Assembly (NCBI GenBank): GCA_016281495.1
Contig: JAEEIU010000041.1
Coordinates: forward strand, 1 to 59,986
Direction of reading: 5' to 3'
DNA length: 59,986 nt
Source of the DNA: Treponema sp.
GTDB lineage: Bacteria > Spirochaetota > Spirochaetia > Treponematales > Treponemataceae
Below are positions 51,099 to 59,986 of this stretch, piece by piece; position 1 is the first letter of the stretch, and each line of letters opens with the position of its first letter. The position numbers and the translations under genes are program-made. The notes under the pieces are model-generated. The model was not told the origin of the DNA and did no database searches. It saw nothing but the letters and a program-made list of their open reading frames with translations.

Positions 51099-51133
51099 AA
51101 ACCACAGACAGCCCAACCACCTGTCTGTGGTTT
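51099..51133. repeat. Array hairpin repeat, copy 6 (no gene follows)
   Basis: AAACCACAGACAG (51099-51111) with CTGTCTGTGGTTT (51121-51133), a perfect 13-bp stem, loop CCCAACCAC. No cassette follows it. Confidence 0.9.
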
Positions 51134-51199
51134 AACAAATAAGATAAAAAAGTAAAAAAACATTTCAGAAGAATGAAAAAGTGTTCGATAAAATAAGAT

Positions 51200-51243
51200 G
51201 GAGTCAGTTTTAATGGGTTTTGAAACTGTCTCCAAAATTTTTT
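51200..51243 (+). terminator. Terminator closing the RHS/lipoprotein array
   Basis: GGAGTCAGTTT (51200-51210) pairs with AAACTGTCTCC (51223-51233), one mismatch, followed within five bases by six T. It differs from the six array hairpins and is the first element with a full T run after the array. Confidence 0.7.
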
Positions 51244-51272
51244 AAAGTATTATACTAAAAGTTGGAGCTATT

Positions 51273-51533
51273 ATGAAAGTGAAGGGAAGGATTCGCTCAC
51301 GGCAGTCCTTGTGGGGGGCTACGTCTGAAAACCGGCGTTATGGTATTTGTGACCTGATTCCTGGAAATCAATCAAAAGACAAACGAAGCTTAAAGTCTGT
51401 CATCTATCTGTGGAATCATATTCCTAAAGAACACAAAAGCAATTATTCAAAGAAATCCAAAACAGTTGATTGCAGGAAAGAAAATGGCATCCGGAATTTG
51501 CTCGCTGTAGATTCCGGACGCCATGATTATTAG
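51273..51533 (+). CDS. Doubtful small ORF
   Basis: 86 residues, very basic, without signal, membrane segment or recognisable domain. TTGGAG lies upstream of the ATG. Against it: it runs through the minus-strand terminator of the carboxyltransferase gene and four bases into that gene. I list it only because it fills the 300 bp between the array terminator and the next gene; it is probably not translated. Confidence 0.2.
   Translation: MKVKGRIRSRQSLWGATSENRRYGICDLIPGNQSKDKRSLKSVIYLWNHIPKEHKSNYSKKSKTVDCRKENGIRNLLAVDSGRHDY
51481..51524 (-). terminator. Terminator of the carboxyltransferase gene
   Basis: On the minus strand ATGGCGTCCGGAAT (51524-51511) pairs with ATTCCGGATGCCAT (51497-51484), 14 bp with one G-U, followed by UUUU. 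Confidence 0.75.
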
Positions 51534-53029
51534 AGGGGGATGTTTCCGTGCTTTTTGCAGGGGGCGTTGTTCTCTTTTTTGTTTGAAAGGAAATCAAGGC
51601 TCTTTACGATGCGGTCTCTGGTTTCCTCCGGATTGATTATTGCGCTTATGTAATCGCGTTCGGCGGCGATTGTCGGAGTCATGATTGTGTCCTTGTACTC
51701 CTGTGATTTTTGTGCAACAAATTCAGCCTGTGCCGGATCCTTCATTTCCTTGGCATAGAGGATTCCCAATGCACCTTCTGCACCCATAACAGCAATCTCT
51801 GCCTTTGGCCATGCGTATACAAAATCAGCTCCAAGATGTTTTGAACACATAGCAATGTATGCGCCGCCGTATGCCTTTCTTGTGATGACGCTTACTTTGG
51901 GAACTGTTGCCTCGCTGTATGCATATATTACTTTTGCACCGTGGCGGATGATTCCCTTTTGCTCTTCGTCAGGTCCCGGAAGGAATCCAGGTACGTCAAC
52001 GAATGTAACAAGCGGAATGTTGTATGCGTCACAGTAGCGGACAAAGCGTGCGATCTTGTCTGATGAATCACAGTTCAAAAGGCCTCCCCATGTCGCTGGG
52101 TTGTTGGCTACGATGCCAACTGTCTTCCCTTCAATTTTTGCAAAACCTACAACTGACATCTGTGCGAATTCTTTCATCACCTCAAAGAATGAATCATCGT
52201 CAACCACGCAGTCAATCACTTCGCGAATGTCATATCCCTTTTTGCTTTCTTCCGGAAGTACTGTCGCAATCTTCTTTGTCTTTTTGCTTTCGTCGTATTT
52301 GAATTTTGCCTCGGCAACAATTTCTTCACCGTAGTAGTGCGGAATGTAGTCAAGGAGTTTTCTTACCTGCTCGTAGCATTCGGCTTCTGTGGCTGAGCGG
52401 AAATGTGCCACACCGCTTTTTGTTGAATGAATCTCTGCGCCACCAAGTTCTTCCGCCGTAATGTCCATGGAAAGGACGCTCTTTACGACTTTTGGACCTG
52501 TGATGAAAAGCTGGCTGATTTTATCAACTGCAAAGATGAAGTCCGTGATACCTGGAGAATAAACCGCTCCACCGGCACATGGACCTGCAATGATGCTGAT
52601 CTGAGGAACAGTTCCCGATGCCCTTACATTCTGATAGAAAAGTTCACCGTAACCGCAGAGGGCGTCTACACCTTCCTGAATGCGTGCTCCACCCGAATCA
52701 TTCAGACCGATTACAGGACAGCGTGCCTCAATTGCCTTGTTGATGAGTTCAGCTATTTTCTGACCGTGGACTTTTCCAAGGCTTCCTCCCTGAACTGTAA
52801 AATCCTGCGCATAGACTGCAACTTTCTTACCGTTGATTTTTCCAAAACCGGTTATTACACCGTCGTAGGGAATCTCCTTCTTGTCCATTCCAAAATTGGT
52901 GCATTGGTGGCGTGCTGCGGAATAAATCTCAAAGAAGCTGTCTTTGTCACAAAGTGCGTTGATTCGCTCAATTGCGTGAAGCTTTCCTTTTTCGTGCTGT
53001 TTTTCGACGTTATAAGTGTAGTTTGACAT
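51530..53029 (-). CDS. Biotin-dependent acyl-CoA carboxylase / decarboxylase carboxyltransferase subunit (PccB/MmdA type)
   Basis: 499 residues, near the usual 510. Two crotonase-like halves are clear: GGSLGKVHGQKIAELIN, LNDSGGARIQEGVDALCGYGELFYQNV, GPCAGGAVYSPGITDF; then LVTFVDVPGFLPGPDEEQKGIIRHGAK and TRKAYGGAYIAMCSKHLGADF with AEIAVMGAEGA. It transfers CO2 between carboxybiotin and propionyl-CoA or a related acyl-CoA. Propionyl-CoA carboxylase beta and methylmalonyl-CoA decarboxylase alpha cannot be told apart by sequence alone. No biotin carrier, biotin carboxylase or decarboxylase beta subunit is adjacent. AGGAG precedes the ATG. Confidence 0.93.
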   Translation of the reverse strand: MSNYTYNVEKQHEKGKLHAIERINALCDKDSFFEIYSAARHQCTNFGMDKKEIPYDGVITGFGKINGKKVAVYAQDFTVQGGSLGKVHGQKIAELINKAIEARCPVIGLNDSGGARIQEGVDALCGYGELFYQNVRASGTVPQISIIAGPCAGGAVYSPGITDFIFAVDKISQLFITGPKVVKSVLSMDITAEELGGAEIHSTKSGVAHFRSATEAECYEQVRKLLDYIPHYYGEEIVAEAKFKYDESKKTKKIATVLPEESKKGYDIREVIDCVVDDDSFFEVMKEFAQMSVVGFAKIEGKTVGIVANNPATWGGLLNCDSSDKIARFVRYCDAYNIPLVTFVDVPGFLPGPDEEQKGIIRHGAKVIYAYSEATVPKVSVITRKAYGGAYIAMCSKHLGADFVYAWPKAEIAVMGAEGALGILYAKEMKDPAQAEFVAQKSQEYKDTIMTPTIAAERDYISAIINPEETRDRIVKSLDFLSNKKENNAPCKKHGNIPL

Positions 53030-53068
53030 GTTGTTCTCCTGCGGAAACTCTGTAATTCAACTGAGGAG

Positions 53069-53097
53069 AGTATATAACGTCTTGTGTTTTTAGTCAA
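53069..53097 (-). promoter_or_regulatory. Promoter of the carboxyltransferase gene
   Basis: On the minus strand TTGACT (53097-53092), 17 bp, TATACT (53074-53069): the strongest consensus match in the window. Leader of about 33 bases. Confidence 0.7.
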
Positions 53098-53119
53098 TAT
53101 GACAAAAAATGTAATTATG

Positions 53120-54946
53120 TCAGAATACTGCTTCCTGAATCATTTTTTGCTGGGCCTCAAGGATCTCACTGTTGGTTGGAATCCATGGATAGGCGGGACG
53201 AAGCTCGTTTGCGGTGACCACAGGGTCCTTGTCTACGTCCTTGTCTTTAAACGTGCTCTTGTAATCCTCAAGGAATGCCTCGTAATCGATGATGATTGGT
53301 GAGCCTTTGCTTTCCTGTATCTCGGTGATTATCCAGCGGTCTTTCTTGAATTCAAGGGTAAGGGTGTCGTTGTGGTAGACTGCGGTTAATACAAGATTGT
53401 TCATGTTGTCGCTTTCGGTGTATAGCAGCACATAGCTTACCGGTATTGTTTTCTTGTCGCCTTTTTTTACGGGTTTCCCCTCTTCTTCCGTGATGGCCTT
53501 TGGCTTTGTGTTTTTTGCAGGGGCATTAAAGAAGAGGCTTCCCTTGTTTGTCTGTATTGAAAAGTCTGCCAGTCCGAAAATCGTGTAATGTCCGTCATAG
53601 TTAAAGTTGATCCATTCGGCGGGGGACACGAGCTTTTTTGTTGCATCGTATGCGGCCACCGTTTTTCCCGTGACATACATGGTCGTTACCATATTCTCCA
53701 GTTCGGCTGCCTTGTCGCCTGTTGAACATTCATGCATGGCCAGACTGTTCTGTGTGTTCATTCCGCTGTAGAACATTTCGACTGTCTGTGTTGATGTAAG
53801 GCCCTTTGATGTGGGGTTCTCTGACTGTCCGCTTGCGATTGATATGAACAGGGCTGATACTGCAATGATTACTGCCGCACTTATTGCCAGTGGGACTCTT
53901 GCTGCACGGAACCATCGTTTGACTGCCAGTTTTTTCTGGAAGATGAATTCACGCTTTTTGTTCTTTTGCTCAAAGATTTCCGGTGATATGTTTGATTTCC
54001 TGATGACGGGATTCAGTTTTCCCATCGGAGGAATCTCTCCGCTTTCTGTAAGGCCAAGCTCACGGTAGAGTGCGTCCAGCGGAAATGTAAGGCCAAGCTC
54101 GCTGCGTTTAGACTTGTCATCACCTGATTTTTCATCGACTATGATTGATGTTATTTTGTCTGCCAGCGTTGGTGCCAGCTTTTTTCCGGTTTTCTTGTTC
54201 CTTACCAGGGCCTTGCGCTGAAGGCTGTTGTCCACAAAGGATGCCAGCGTTTCATCAAGTGCCCAGACAGAGGCCGCCAGGGGAGTGTAGTTTGCGTCAA
54301 CTATGTCCATGTGCCTTTTGTCGGGGGATGTTTCCCTGAACGGAAGCTTTCCTGTGAGAAGACGGTATGTAATGACTGATTGTGTATAGCGGATGGCAGC
54401 GTCATCTGTGAGCGTGGGGTTTACATAGAATCCCTGATGCTCCGAGTACTCGCTTTCTCCAGTGCACAAAGTGGATGACTCAAAGTGAACCAATGGCAGG
54501 AACAGGACCTGCGTGCAGTCATCGGAAACAATGATTCCACCGGCACCTATGTTTTCAACATGTTCCTTTTGCTGTATTGCGGCTTCCATTGCGGAACAAA
54601 CTGTCGCACCTGCCAGCTGAATCTGCGAGCGTTCTCCGTCACTAAGGTTTTTTGAACTGTCCCTGTCGAAAAGGCTTTTTAGCGTGGAACCGGAAAATCC
54701 CTTTGCACGGAGGATGACAGTTTCATTCGCCTTGCGTTCAATTCCGGATAGTGTGGAGGTATGTGTCATGACCTCAGTATCTGTAAAACTCCATGGCTCA
54801 AATACCCAGCCTTCCGATGTTTTTCGGGCAAGCTTTCCATTTTCCCTTAAACGTTCTGCATTTATTGATTTTGCATAACTGTTTGGCGTTAATGAGGTAT
54901 CTAACTTGATTATCCTGTCTTCTACAAATACTATCTGCTTAGCCAT
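53120..54946 (-). CDS. Membrane protein with pseudokinase-like cytoplasmic domain, downstream of hflKC
   Basis: 608 residues. Residues 110-250 resemble the C-lobe of a Ser/Thr kinase: HVENIGAGGIIVSDDCTQVLFLP aligns with the catalytic-loop/beta region, then AIRYTQSVITYRLLTGKLPF matches the 'YSLGVVLYELLTGxxPF' helix, with DNSLQRKALVRNKKTG after it. The usual HRD and DFG motifs are absent, so an active kinase is unlikely. One helix at 351-371 (VPLAISAAVIIAVSALFISI) separates it from an external domain of about 235 residues that I cannot name. It starts two bases after hflC, so it belongs to the hflKC operon. Confidence 0.8.
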   Translation of the reverse strand: MAKQIVFVEDRIIKLDTSLTPNSYAKSINAERLRENGKLARKTSEGWVFEPWSFTDTEVMTHTSTLSGIERKANETVILRAKGFSGSTLKSLFDRDSSKNLSDGERSQIQLAGATVCSAMEAAIQQKEHVENIGAGGIIVSDDCTQVLFLPLVHFESSTLCTGESEYSEHQGFYVNPTLTDDAAIRYTQSVITYRLLTGKLPFRETSPDKRHMDIVDANYTPLAASVWALDETLASFVDNSLQRKALVRNKKTGKKLAPTLADKITSIIVDEKSGDDKSKRSELGLTFPLDALYRELGLTESGEIPPMGKLNPVIRKSNISPEIFEQKNKKREFIFQKKLAVKRWFRAARVPLAISAAVIIAVSALFISIASGQSENPTSKGLTSTQTVEMFYSGMNTQNSLAMHECSTGDKAAELENMVTTMYVTGKTVAAYDATKKLVSPAEWINFNYDGHYTIFGLADFSIQTNKGSLFFNAPAKNTKPKAITEEEGKPVKKGDKKTIPVSYVLLYTESDNMNNLVLTAVYHNDTLTLEFKKDRWIITEIQESKGSPIIIDYEAFLEDYKSTFKDKDVDKDPVVTANELRPAYPWIPTNSEILEAQQKMIQEAVF

Positions 54947-54948
54947 GT

Positions 54949-55947
54949 TTACCTGCTGCCGTTTGGTCCGTAAAGATACTTGAAGTAATCCATATTGGTG
55001 CTGAGTGTCGGGTCAAAGTTGTCCATTGTGGATTTGTAGGACTCAAGGCTCTTCCAGAATTCATAGAACTGTGGATCGCGGCTGTATGCCTCGTTGTAGA
55101 TTGCGGCTGCCTCTGCGTCTGCCTTACCCTTTGTTTCCTCGCTTACACGGTAGGCTTCACTTTCTATCGTGCGCTTTTCGTTTTCCATCTTACCAATCCA
55201 TTCTGCCCGGCGTCCTTCTCCAAGTGAGCGGTACTGCTGGGCCACCTGGTTTCTTTCCTTGATCATGCGGTTGTAGACTGATTCTGTAAGCTCATCCGAA
55301 TACTTTATCTGGCGGGGAACAATGTCAATCAGCTCAATTCCATATTCAGCCTGATTTTTGCGGGCCTCCTCGGTCATTTCCTGACACAGCTTTTCCCTTC
55401 CCTTGGTTACGATTTCGTTGCTGCTTCCTCCAACGGCAAGTGCGGATAGCTCCTTCGTCACCTCGTCATCCACTCCTTCCAGCTGGCTTGCGGCGTCAAC
55501 CGGTATTTCGTTGATGATGTTGCTGTTGCGGACGATTTCGCTAAGGCGATTTCTTGTTATTACCATACGTATTGCAGAATCGATTATGTCGCTGAGTTTC
55601 GGGTATGAGCTTTCCACCGTCTTGAATGAGCGGTAGAATTGGGCTGGATCCGTAATCCTCCAGCGTGTGGTGGTGTCTACTACGATGAACTGGTTTTCCT
55701 TTGTAGGAATGCGTTCCGTGTCCCCGTTGAGCGAAAGTATTTTTGATGGGAAGCGTGTTACTGAGTCAATGATAGGAACCCGTATGTAAATACCCGCCTC
55801 TGTCCTTGTGGCTACAATGGAGCCCAGTCTGGAAACTACAGCTTGCTCGCCTTCATTGATGATGTAGAAGGGACCTGCGGCAAAAAACAAAATGACCAGG
55901 ACGGCTACGATTCCCAGCGCTATATAAAACTTAGATACCTTTTTCAT
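54949..55947 (-). CDS. hflC: HflC, SPFH-domain membrane protein, partner of HflK
   Basis: 332 residues, typical. One N-terminal helix (about 8-27, IALGIVAVLVILFFAAGPFYII) then the SPFH/band-7 domain (INEGEQAVVSRLGSIV, TRFPSKILSLNGDTERIPTKENQFIVVDTTTRWRI) and a long helix with Ala/Glu repeats (KGKADAEAAAIYNEAYSRDPQFYEFWKSLESYKS), the HflC signature. With HflK it forms a large cage around the FtsH protease and limits its action on membrane proteins. AAGGAG lies before the ATG. Encoded 15 bases after hflK. Confidence 0.94.
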   Translation of the reverse strand: MKKVSKFYIALGIVAVLVILFFAAGPFYIINEGEQAVVSRLGSIVATRTEAGIYIRVPIIDSVTRFPSKILSLNGDTERIPTKENQFIVVDTTTRWRITDPAQFYRSFKTVESSYPKLSDIIDSAIRMVITRNRLSEIVRNSNIINEIPVDAASQLEGVDDEVTKELSALAVGGSSNEIVTKGREKLCQEMTEEARKNQAEYGIELIDIVPRQIKYSDELTESVYNRMIKERNQVAQQYRSLGEGRRAEWIGKMENEKRTIESEAYRVSEETKGKADAEAAAIYNEAYSRDPQFYEFWKSLESYKSTMDNFDPTLSTNMDYFKYLYGPNGSR

Positions 55948-55962
55948 TTTCTTCTCCTTTTT

Positions 55963-56931
55963 CTACTGTCCCAGGTTTTTTAATGGAAGAAAGTTTTCCA
56001 GCTCTCCGTCGATGAGGGTAGGCTTTTTGTCTCCTTCCTGACTGTTGAAGAGCTCTTCCATGGTTTCAAGATAAAGTCGTTCCCTTGTGACCTGGGGCGC
56101 CTTGCGGTATTCCTCGTAAACTGAATTGAACCTGGCCACGTCTCCCTTCGCCTTGTTGATTCTTTCTGCGGCATATCCCTCCGCAACTTGAACCTTACGG
56201 TCAGCCTCACCTCTAGCACGTGGAACTTCGGCGTAATAGCTTTCCATACCCTCGTTGATGAAGCGGTTCATGTCCTGAATTGCCTTGTTTACGTCTTCAA
56301 ATGCTTCCTGAACGCCAACTGGAGGAATGATGTTCTGGAATTTGACTTCGGTTACCGTGATTCCCATGTTCAGTTTCTTGAACTGGTTGTTCATGTTTTC
56401 AACGGCATAGTTTTCGATTGTTGAGCGGGAGTTGTTCATGTCGAGGATTGCCCTGTCTCCGATAAGAGCGTTGACTACCGAGCGGCTTATTGAGCGGATT
56501 GTGTCGGTCCTGTCTTCAACTGAAAAAAGCCATGCTCTGGGGTCCACTATCCTGTATTGGATGCTCCATTCCACGTCCACGATGTTAAGGTCACCGGTAA
56601 GCATTGTTGATTCGGATGTTATTCCGTTCTGGTATTGGTTTGTGACACCTGCCTTTTCCGTGCGGAAGCCGAACTGTTCCGTGCGGACAATCTTGTTGCC
56701 GTCCACTATAAATTTTTTGTCGATTCCGAATGGCAGCTTGAAGTGAAGTCCCGGTCCCAGGGTCTTTGAGTAGGCTCCGAAGCGAGTTATAACCGCCTGC
56801 TGGGATTCGTCAACGATGAAGGCACTTGAAAAAGCGCATACGGCTATCAAGACTACAAAAATAATTGCAATGAAACTGGAAGGCTTGAATACTTTCTTTA
56901 CAACTTTGCCTGCCTGGTTGTTTTGTTCCAT
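55963..56931 (-). CDS. hflK: HflK, SPFH-domain membrane protein
   Basis: 322 residues, shorter than the E. coli 419 because the Gly-rich cytoplasmic N-tail and the C-terminal tail are reduced. One helix (about 20-40, IAIIFVVLIAVCAFSSAFIV), SPFH domain (VDESQQAVITRFGAYSKTLGPGLHFKLPF, VDVEWSIQYRIVDPRAWLFSVED) and the HflK signature VPRARGEADRKVQVAEGYAAERINKAKGDVARFNSVYEEY. First gene of the hflK-hflC-pseudokinase unit. An inverted repeat GGGGTTTCCCC lies upstream in the 80 bp after groEL; AAGGAG precedes the ATG. Confidence 0.93.
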   Translation of the reverse strand: MEQNNQAGKVVKKVFKPSSFIAIIFVVLIAVCAFSSAFIVDESQQAVITRFGAYSKTLGPGLHFKLPFGIDKKFIVDGNKIVRTEQFGFRTEKAGVTNQYQNGITSESTMLTGDLNIVDVEWSIQYRIVDPRAWLFSVEDRTDTIRSISRSVVNALIGDRAILDMNNSRSTIENYAVENMNNQFKKLNMGITVTEVKFQNIIPPVGVQEAFEDVNKAIQDMNRFINEGMESYYAEVPRARGEADRKVQVAEGYAAERINKAKGDVARFNSVYEEYRKAPQVTRERLYLETMEELFNSQEGDKKPTLIDGELENFLPLKNLGQ

Positions 56932-57013
56932 TTAATACTCCTTTTTTGAAAACTGAGGGGAAACCCCATACTTAAAATATAAAAAAAAAACAGTGGAAAT
57001 ACAAGTGGAAAAT

Positions 57014-57050
57014 AAAAAAACCGCAGAAAACATTTTAGCGTCTTCTGCGG
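57014..57050 (-). terminator. Terminator of groEL
   Basis: On the minus strand CCGCAGAA (57050-57043) pairs with TTCTGCGG (57028-57021), followed by seven U (57020-57014). Confidence 0.85.
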
Positions 57051-57079
57051 CCTCTTGTCTGGTTCCTTCAGGCTATGGA

Positions 57080-58750
<1,671 letters not shown>

Positions 58751-58776
58751 TCACCGGCAATTTGTTCGTATTAGAC

Positions 58777-58805
58777 AAGATACTAAAAAAAGCGTTTTTC
58801 GGCAA
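58777..58805 (-). promoter_or_regulatory. Promoter of groEL
   Basis: On the minus strand TTGCCG (58805-58800), 17 bp, TATCTT (58782-58777). The leader of about 60 bases contains a hairpin-capable segment (ACCGGTAAATCGGCAGTGGTT on the plus strand). No CIRCE sequence (TTAGCACTC-N9-GAGTGCTAA). Confidence 0.5.
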
Positions 58806-58851
58806 GTTTTTTTTCAACTTTCAGCAGCCAGAGGGGCATTCAACTTAATTG

Positions 58852-58880
58852 TTTACAAGTGCCGTTTTCTGTGCTATCAT
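58852..58880 (+). promoter_or_regulatory. Promoter of the CAP-domain lipoprotein gene
   Basis: TTTACA (58852-58857), 17 bp, TATCAT (58875-58880) with a TG one base before the -10 box. Divergent from the groEL promoter about 50 bp away. Confidence 0.55.
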
Positions 58881-58916
58881 TTTTTCCATAATAATTGAAT
58901 TGACGGGGGAATTTGA

Positions 58917-59543
58917 ATGAAAAAGCCTGTTTTTTGTGTTGCCTTGATTTTTGGAGTTTTGCTGACCTTTGGTTGTGGGTCAATTGCTTCCATTCCATAC
59001 ATTCCATCGGGAAATTCCGGCAGTTCCGGTAATTCCGGCTCTTCAGGCTCATCCGGGACTTCTTCCAATACTGGAAACTCTGGTTCAGCTCAAGTGGAGG
59101 AGCATGTTCAGGAGGTGTTCACCCTTACAAATTCTTTCCGCACGGGAAACGAGGCATATTACTGGAACAGCGACAACAGGACAAAGACAAATCTTGTAGG
59201 AAAACTGGGGACGCTAAAGCTTGACGCAGACTTGTGCAGGGCGGCTAAGGTAAGGGCATCGGAAATAACAAGGAATTTCAGTCATACCAGACCTGACGGA
59301 AGAAGCTGCTTTACCGTGTTGAGCGACTTATCCATCAGCTACAGGGGTGTGGGAGAAAACATAGCGGCGGGAAATGCCAGCGGAGAAAGGACCTTTAATC
59401 AATGGAAGGAAGCCGACCAAAACTATTCAGGCCAGGGCCACCGCAGAAACATGCTTGGCGACTTTACCAAGATAGGAATAGCCAGGGCATACGACGCAAA
59501 TTCCACCTACAAATATTACTGGGTAATGATCCTGTCAAAATAG
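58917..59543 (+). CDS. CAP-domain (SCP/PR-1) lipoprotein
   Basis: 208 residues. Lipobox TFGC at about residues 17-20. A Gly/Ser/Asn linker (about 30-58) with repeated SGNSGSSG units, coded by short tandem DNA repeats, follows. The CAP domain (about 63-208) is clear: LTNSFRTGNEAYYW, LDADLCRAAKVRASEITRNFSHTRPDGRSCF, GVGENIAAGNAS, FNQWKEADQNYSGQGHRRNMLGDFTKIGIARAY and YYWVMIL. The His/Glu pairs of the CAP cavity (HTRPDG; GENIA; GHRRNML) are present. Bacterial members are surface or periplasmic; function unknown. GGGGG precedes the ATG. Confidence 0.92.
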   Translation: MKKPVFCVALIFGVLLTFGCGSIASIPYIPSGNSGSSGNSGSSGSSGTSSNTGNSGSAQVEEHVQEVFTLTNSFRTGNEAYYWNSDNRTKTNLVGKLGTLKLDADLCRAAKVRASEITRNFSHTRPDGRSCFTVLSDLSISYRGVGENIAAGNASGERTFNQWKEADQNYSGQGHRRNMLGDFTKIGIARAYDANSTYKYYWVMILSK

Positions 59544-59548
59544 GGTTA

Positions 59549-59577
59549 TTGCGTAATTACCCCAAAAGTGCTAATAT
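59549..59577 (+). promoter_or_regulatory. Promoter of tRNA-Ala
   Basis: TTGCGT (59549-59554), 17 bp, TAATAT (59572-59577), 12 bases before the tRNA 5' end. Confidence 0.65.
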
Positions 59578-59588
59578 AAAACAATCTC

Positions 59589-59661
59589 GGGGATATAGCT
59601 CAGTTGGTAGAGCATTTGGTTCGCAATCAAAGGGTCACCGGTTCGACTCCGGCTATCTCCA
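59589..59661 (+). tRNA. tRNA-Ala, anticodon CGC
   Basis: 73 nt with a full cloverleaf: acceptor GGGGATA/TATCTCC with the G3-U70 wobble that is the main identity element of tRNA-Ala; D arm GCTC/GAGC; anticodon arm TTTGG/TCAAA with loop TTCGCAA, anticodon CGC; T arm with TTCGACT and four pairs (the outermost position is A-C). Discriminator A at 59661. The CCA end is not encoded and must be added. CGC reads GCG codons. Its last 18 bases are the first 18 of the repeat that follows. Confidence 0.95.
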
Positions 59662-59985
59662 ATAAATTCATAAAAAAATAACATGTCTGTTACCAAGGAA
59701 CGAGTCGAAGCGGAGGGAGCGCCGACCAGGTGGGAGGAAAAGGCTGCAAGGATGCAGCCGACAGAGACCAAAGCCGGCCCGGAGATGACAAACAGGAAGT
59801 TTGACATCGGAGGGCGACTCCGGCTATCTCCAATAAATTCATTCAAAAATAATATGTCTGTTACCAAAAAACGAGTCGAAGCGGAGGGAGCGCCGACCAG
59901 GTGGGAGGAAAAGGCTGCAGGGATGCAGCCGACAGCGACCAAAGCCGGCCCGGAGATGGCAAACAGGAGGTTTGACAACGGAGGG
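59644..59985 (+). repeat. Tandem 171-bp repeat derived partly from the tRNA-Ala 3' end
   Basis: Two complete units lie head to tail (59644-59814 and 59815-59985) with about ten substitutions and no length change. Each begins with the last 18 bases of the tRNA gene (CGACTCCGGCTATCTCCA), followed by an AT-rich stretch and then a GC-rich part with the perfect hairpin GGCTGCA-AGGA-TGCAGCC (59742-59759 in unit 1; the unit 2 loop is GGGA). The last base of the window equals the first base of a third unit, so the array probably continues. It is not a known IS; the origin is unknown. Confidence 0.9.
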
Positions 59986-59986
59986 C

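Noticed and set aside
46798..51133. Integron attC sites between the array genes
   Set aside because: Treponema denticola is known to carry an integron, so I looked for R'' (RYYYAAC) and R' (GTTRRRY) cores at the base of the hairpins. The 3' sides read GTTTTGT, GTTTTAT or GTTTAAC, which do not fit GTTRRRY. A GCCCAAC in some loops fits R'' by sequence but not by position.
46797..51133. CRISPR array
   Set aside because: The hairpin copies are 600-1200 bp apart with genes between them, not short spacers, and no cas gene is in the window.
59571..59978. Minus-strand open frame of 135 codons across the tRNA and its repeat
   Set aside because: It runs antisense through tRNA-Ala, and its two halves are similar only because the DNA repeat is tandem. 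No start signal or domain.

Overview
The window looks like chromosome of a Gram-negative bacterium of intermediate GC content, most likely a Treponema-like spirochaete. That assignment is inference: it rests on the general character of the proteins (many small Sec-exported lipoproteins, a LolA-like protein, a Treponema-style mix of metabolic genes) and not on any marker gene. Two kinds of DNA alternate. Housekeeping blocks use balanced codons. Accessory blocks at 2.2-3.3 kb and 45.5-51.2 kb are clearly AT-rich.

Layout. 0-3.1 kb: 3' part of an RHS/YD-repeat protein with a variable AT-rich tip, and an overlapping candidate immunity gene. 3.3-7.7 kb: glutamate dehydrogenase, a YafQ-type toxin-antitoxin pair, CoaBC and a P1-family peptidase. 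7.7-12.9 kb: SulP and SLC13-type transporters and small exported proteins, with two clusters of palindromic CCGGA...TCCGG repeats; one repeat encodes the last residues of SulP. 13.2-19.4 kb: a LolD/FtsX-like ABC transporter, a LolA-like periplasmic protein and a probable outer-membrane protein. 19.5-29.2 kb: hemolysin III family protein, two unknown membrane proteins, YchJ-like protein, RlmB, PTS enzyme I, U32 protein and SSB. 29.4-31.6 kb: CorA and an FGE-sulfatase-fold protein, on the minus strand.

31.6-51.2 kb is the most unusual region. A compact type II secretion-like set (secretin, ATPase, platform protein, major pseudopilin, two tiny pseudopilin-like proteins, one bitopic membrane protein) runs with overlapping genes into three lipoproteins, one of them a clostripain-like protein without its catalytic His. 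It ends at a 1943-residue RHS protein with a Sec signal and a C-terminal NlpC/P60-like domain. After this come six small exported proteins, most of them lipoproteins. Each is followed by a copy of the same hairpin repeat, so the array looks built from cassettes. My working model is a Sec plus T2SS-like secreted RHS toxin with an array of surface immunity or accessory proteins. The model is inferred from gene order and domains.

51.5-58.9 kb is on the minus strand: carboxyltransferase, hflK-hflC plus a pseudokinase-like membrane protein, and groEL without groES. 58.9-59.99 kb: a CAP-domain lipoprotein, tRNA-Ala(CGC), and a 171-bp tandem repeat whose unit begins with the 3' end of that tRNA and continues past the window edge.

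Promoters of the TTGACA/TATAAT type can be read in front of many units. At four genes (SulP, ychJ-like, ptsI, U32) the -10 box lies so close to the ATG that the mRNA should be leaderless or nearly so.
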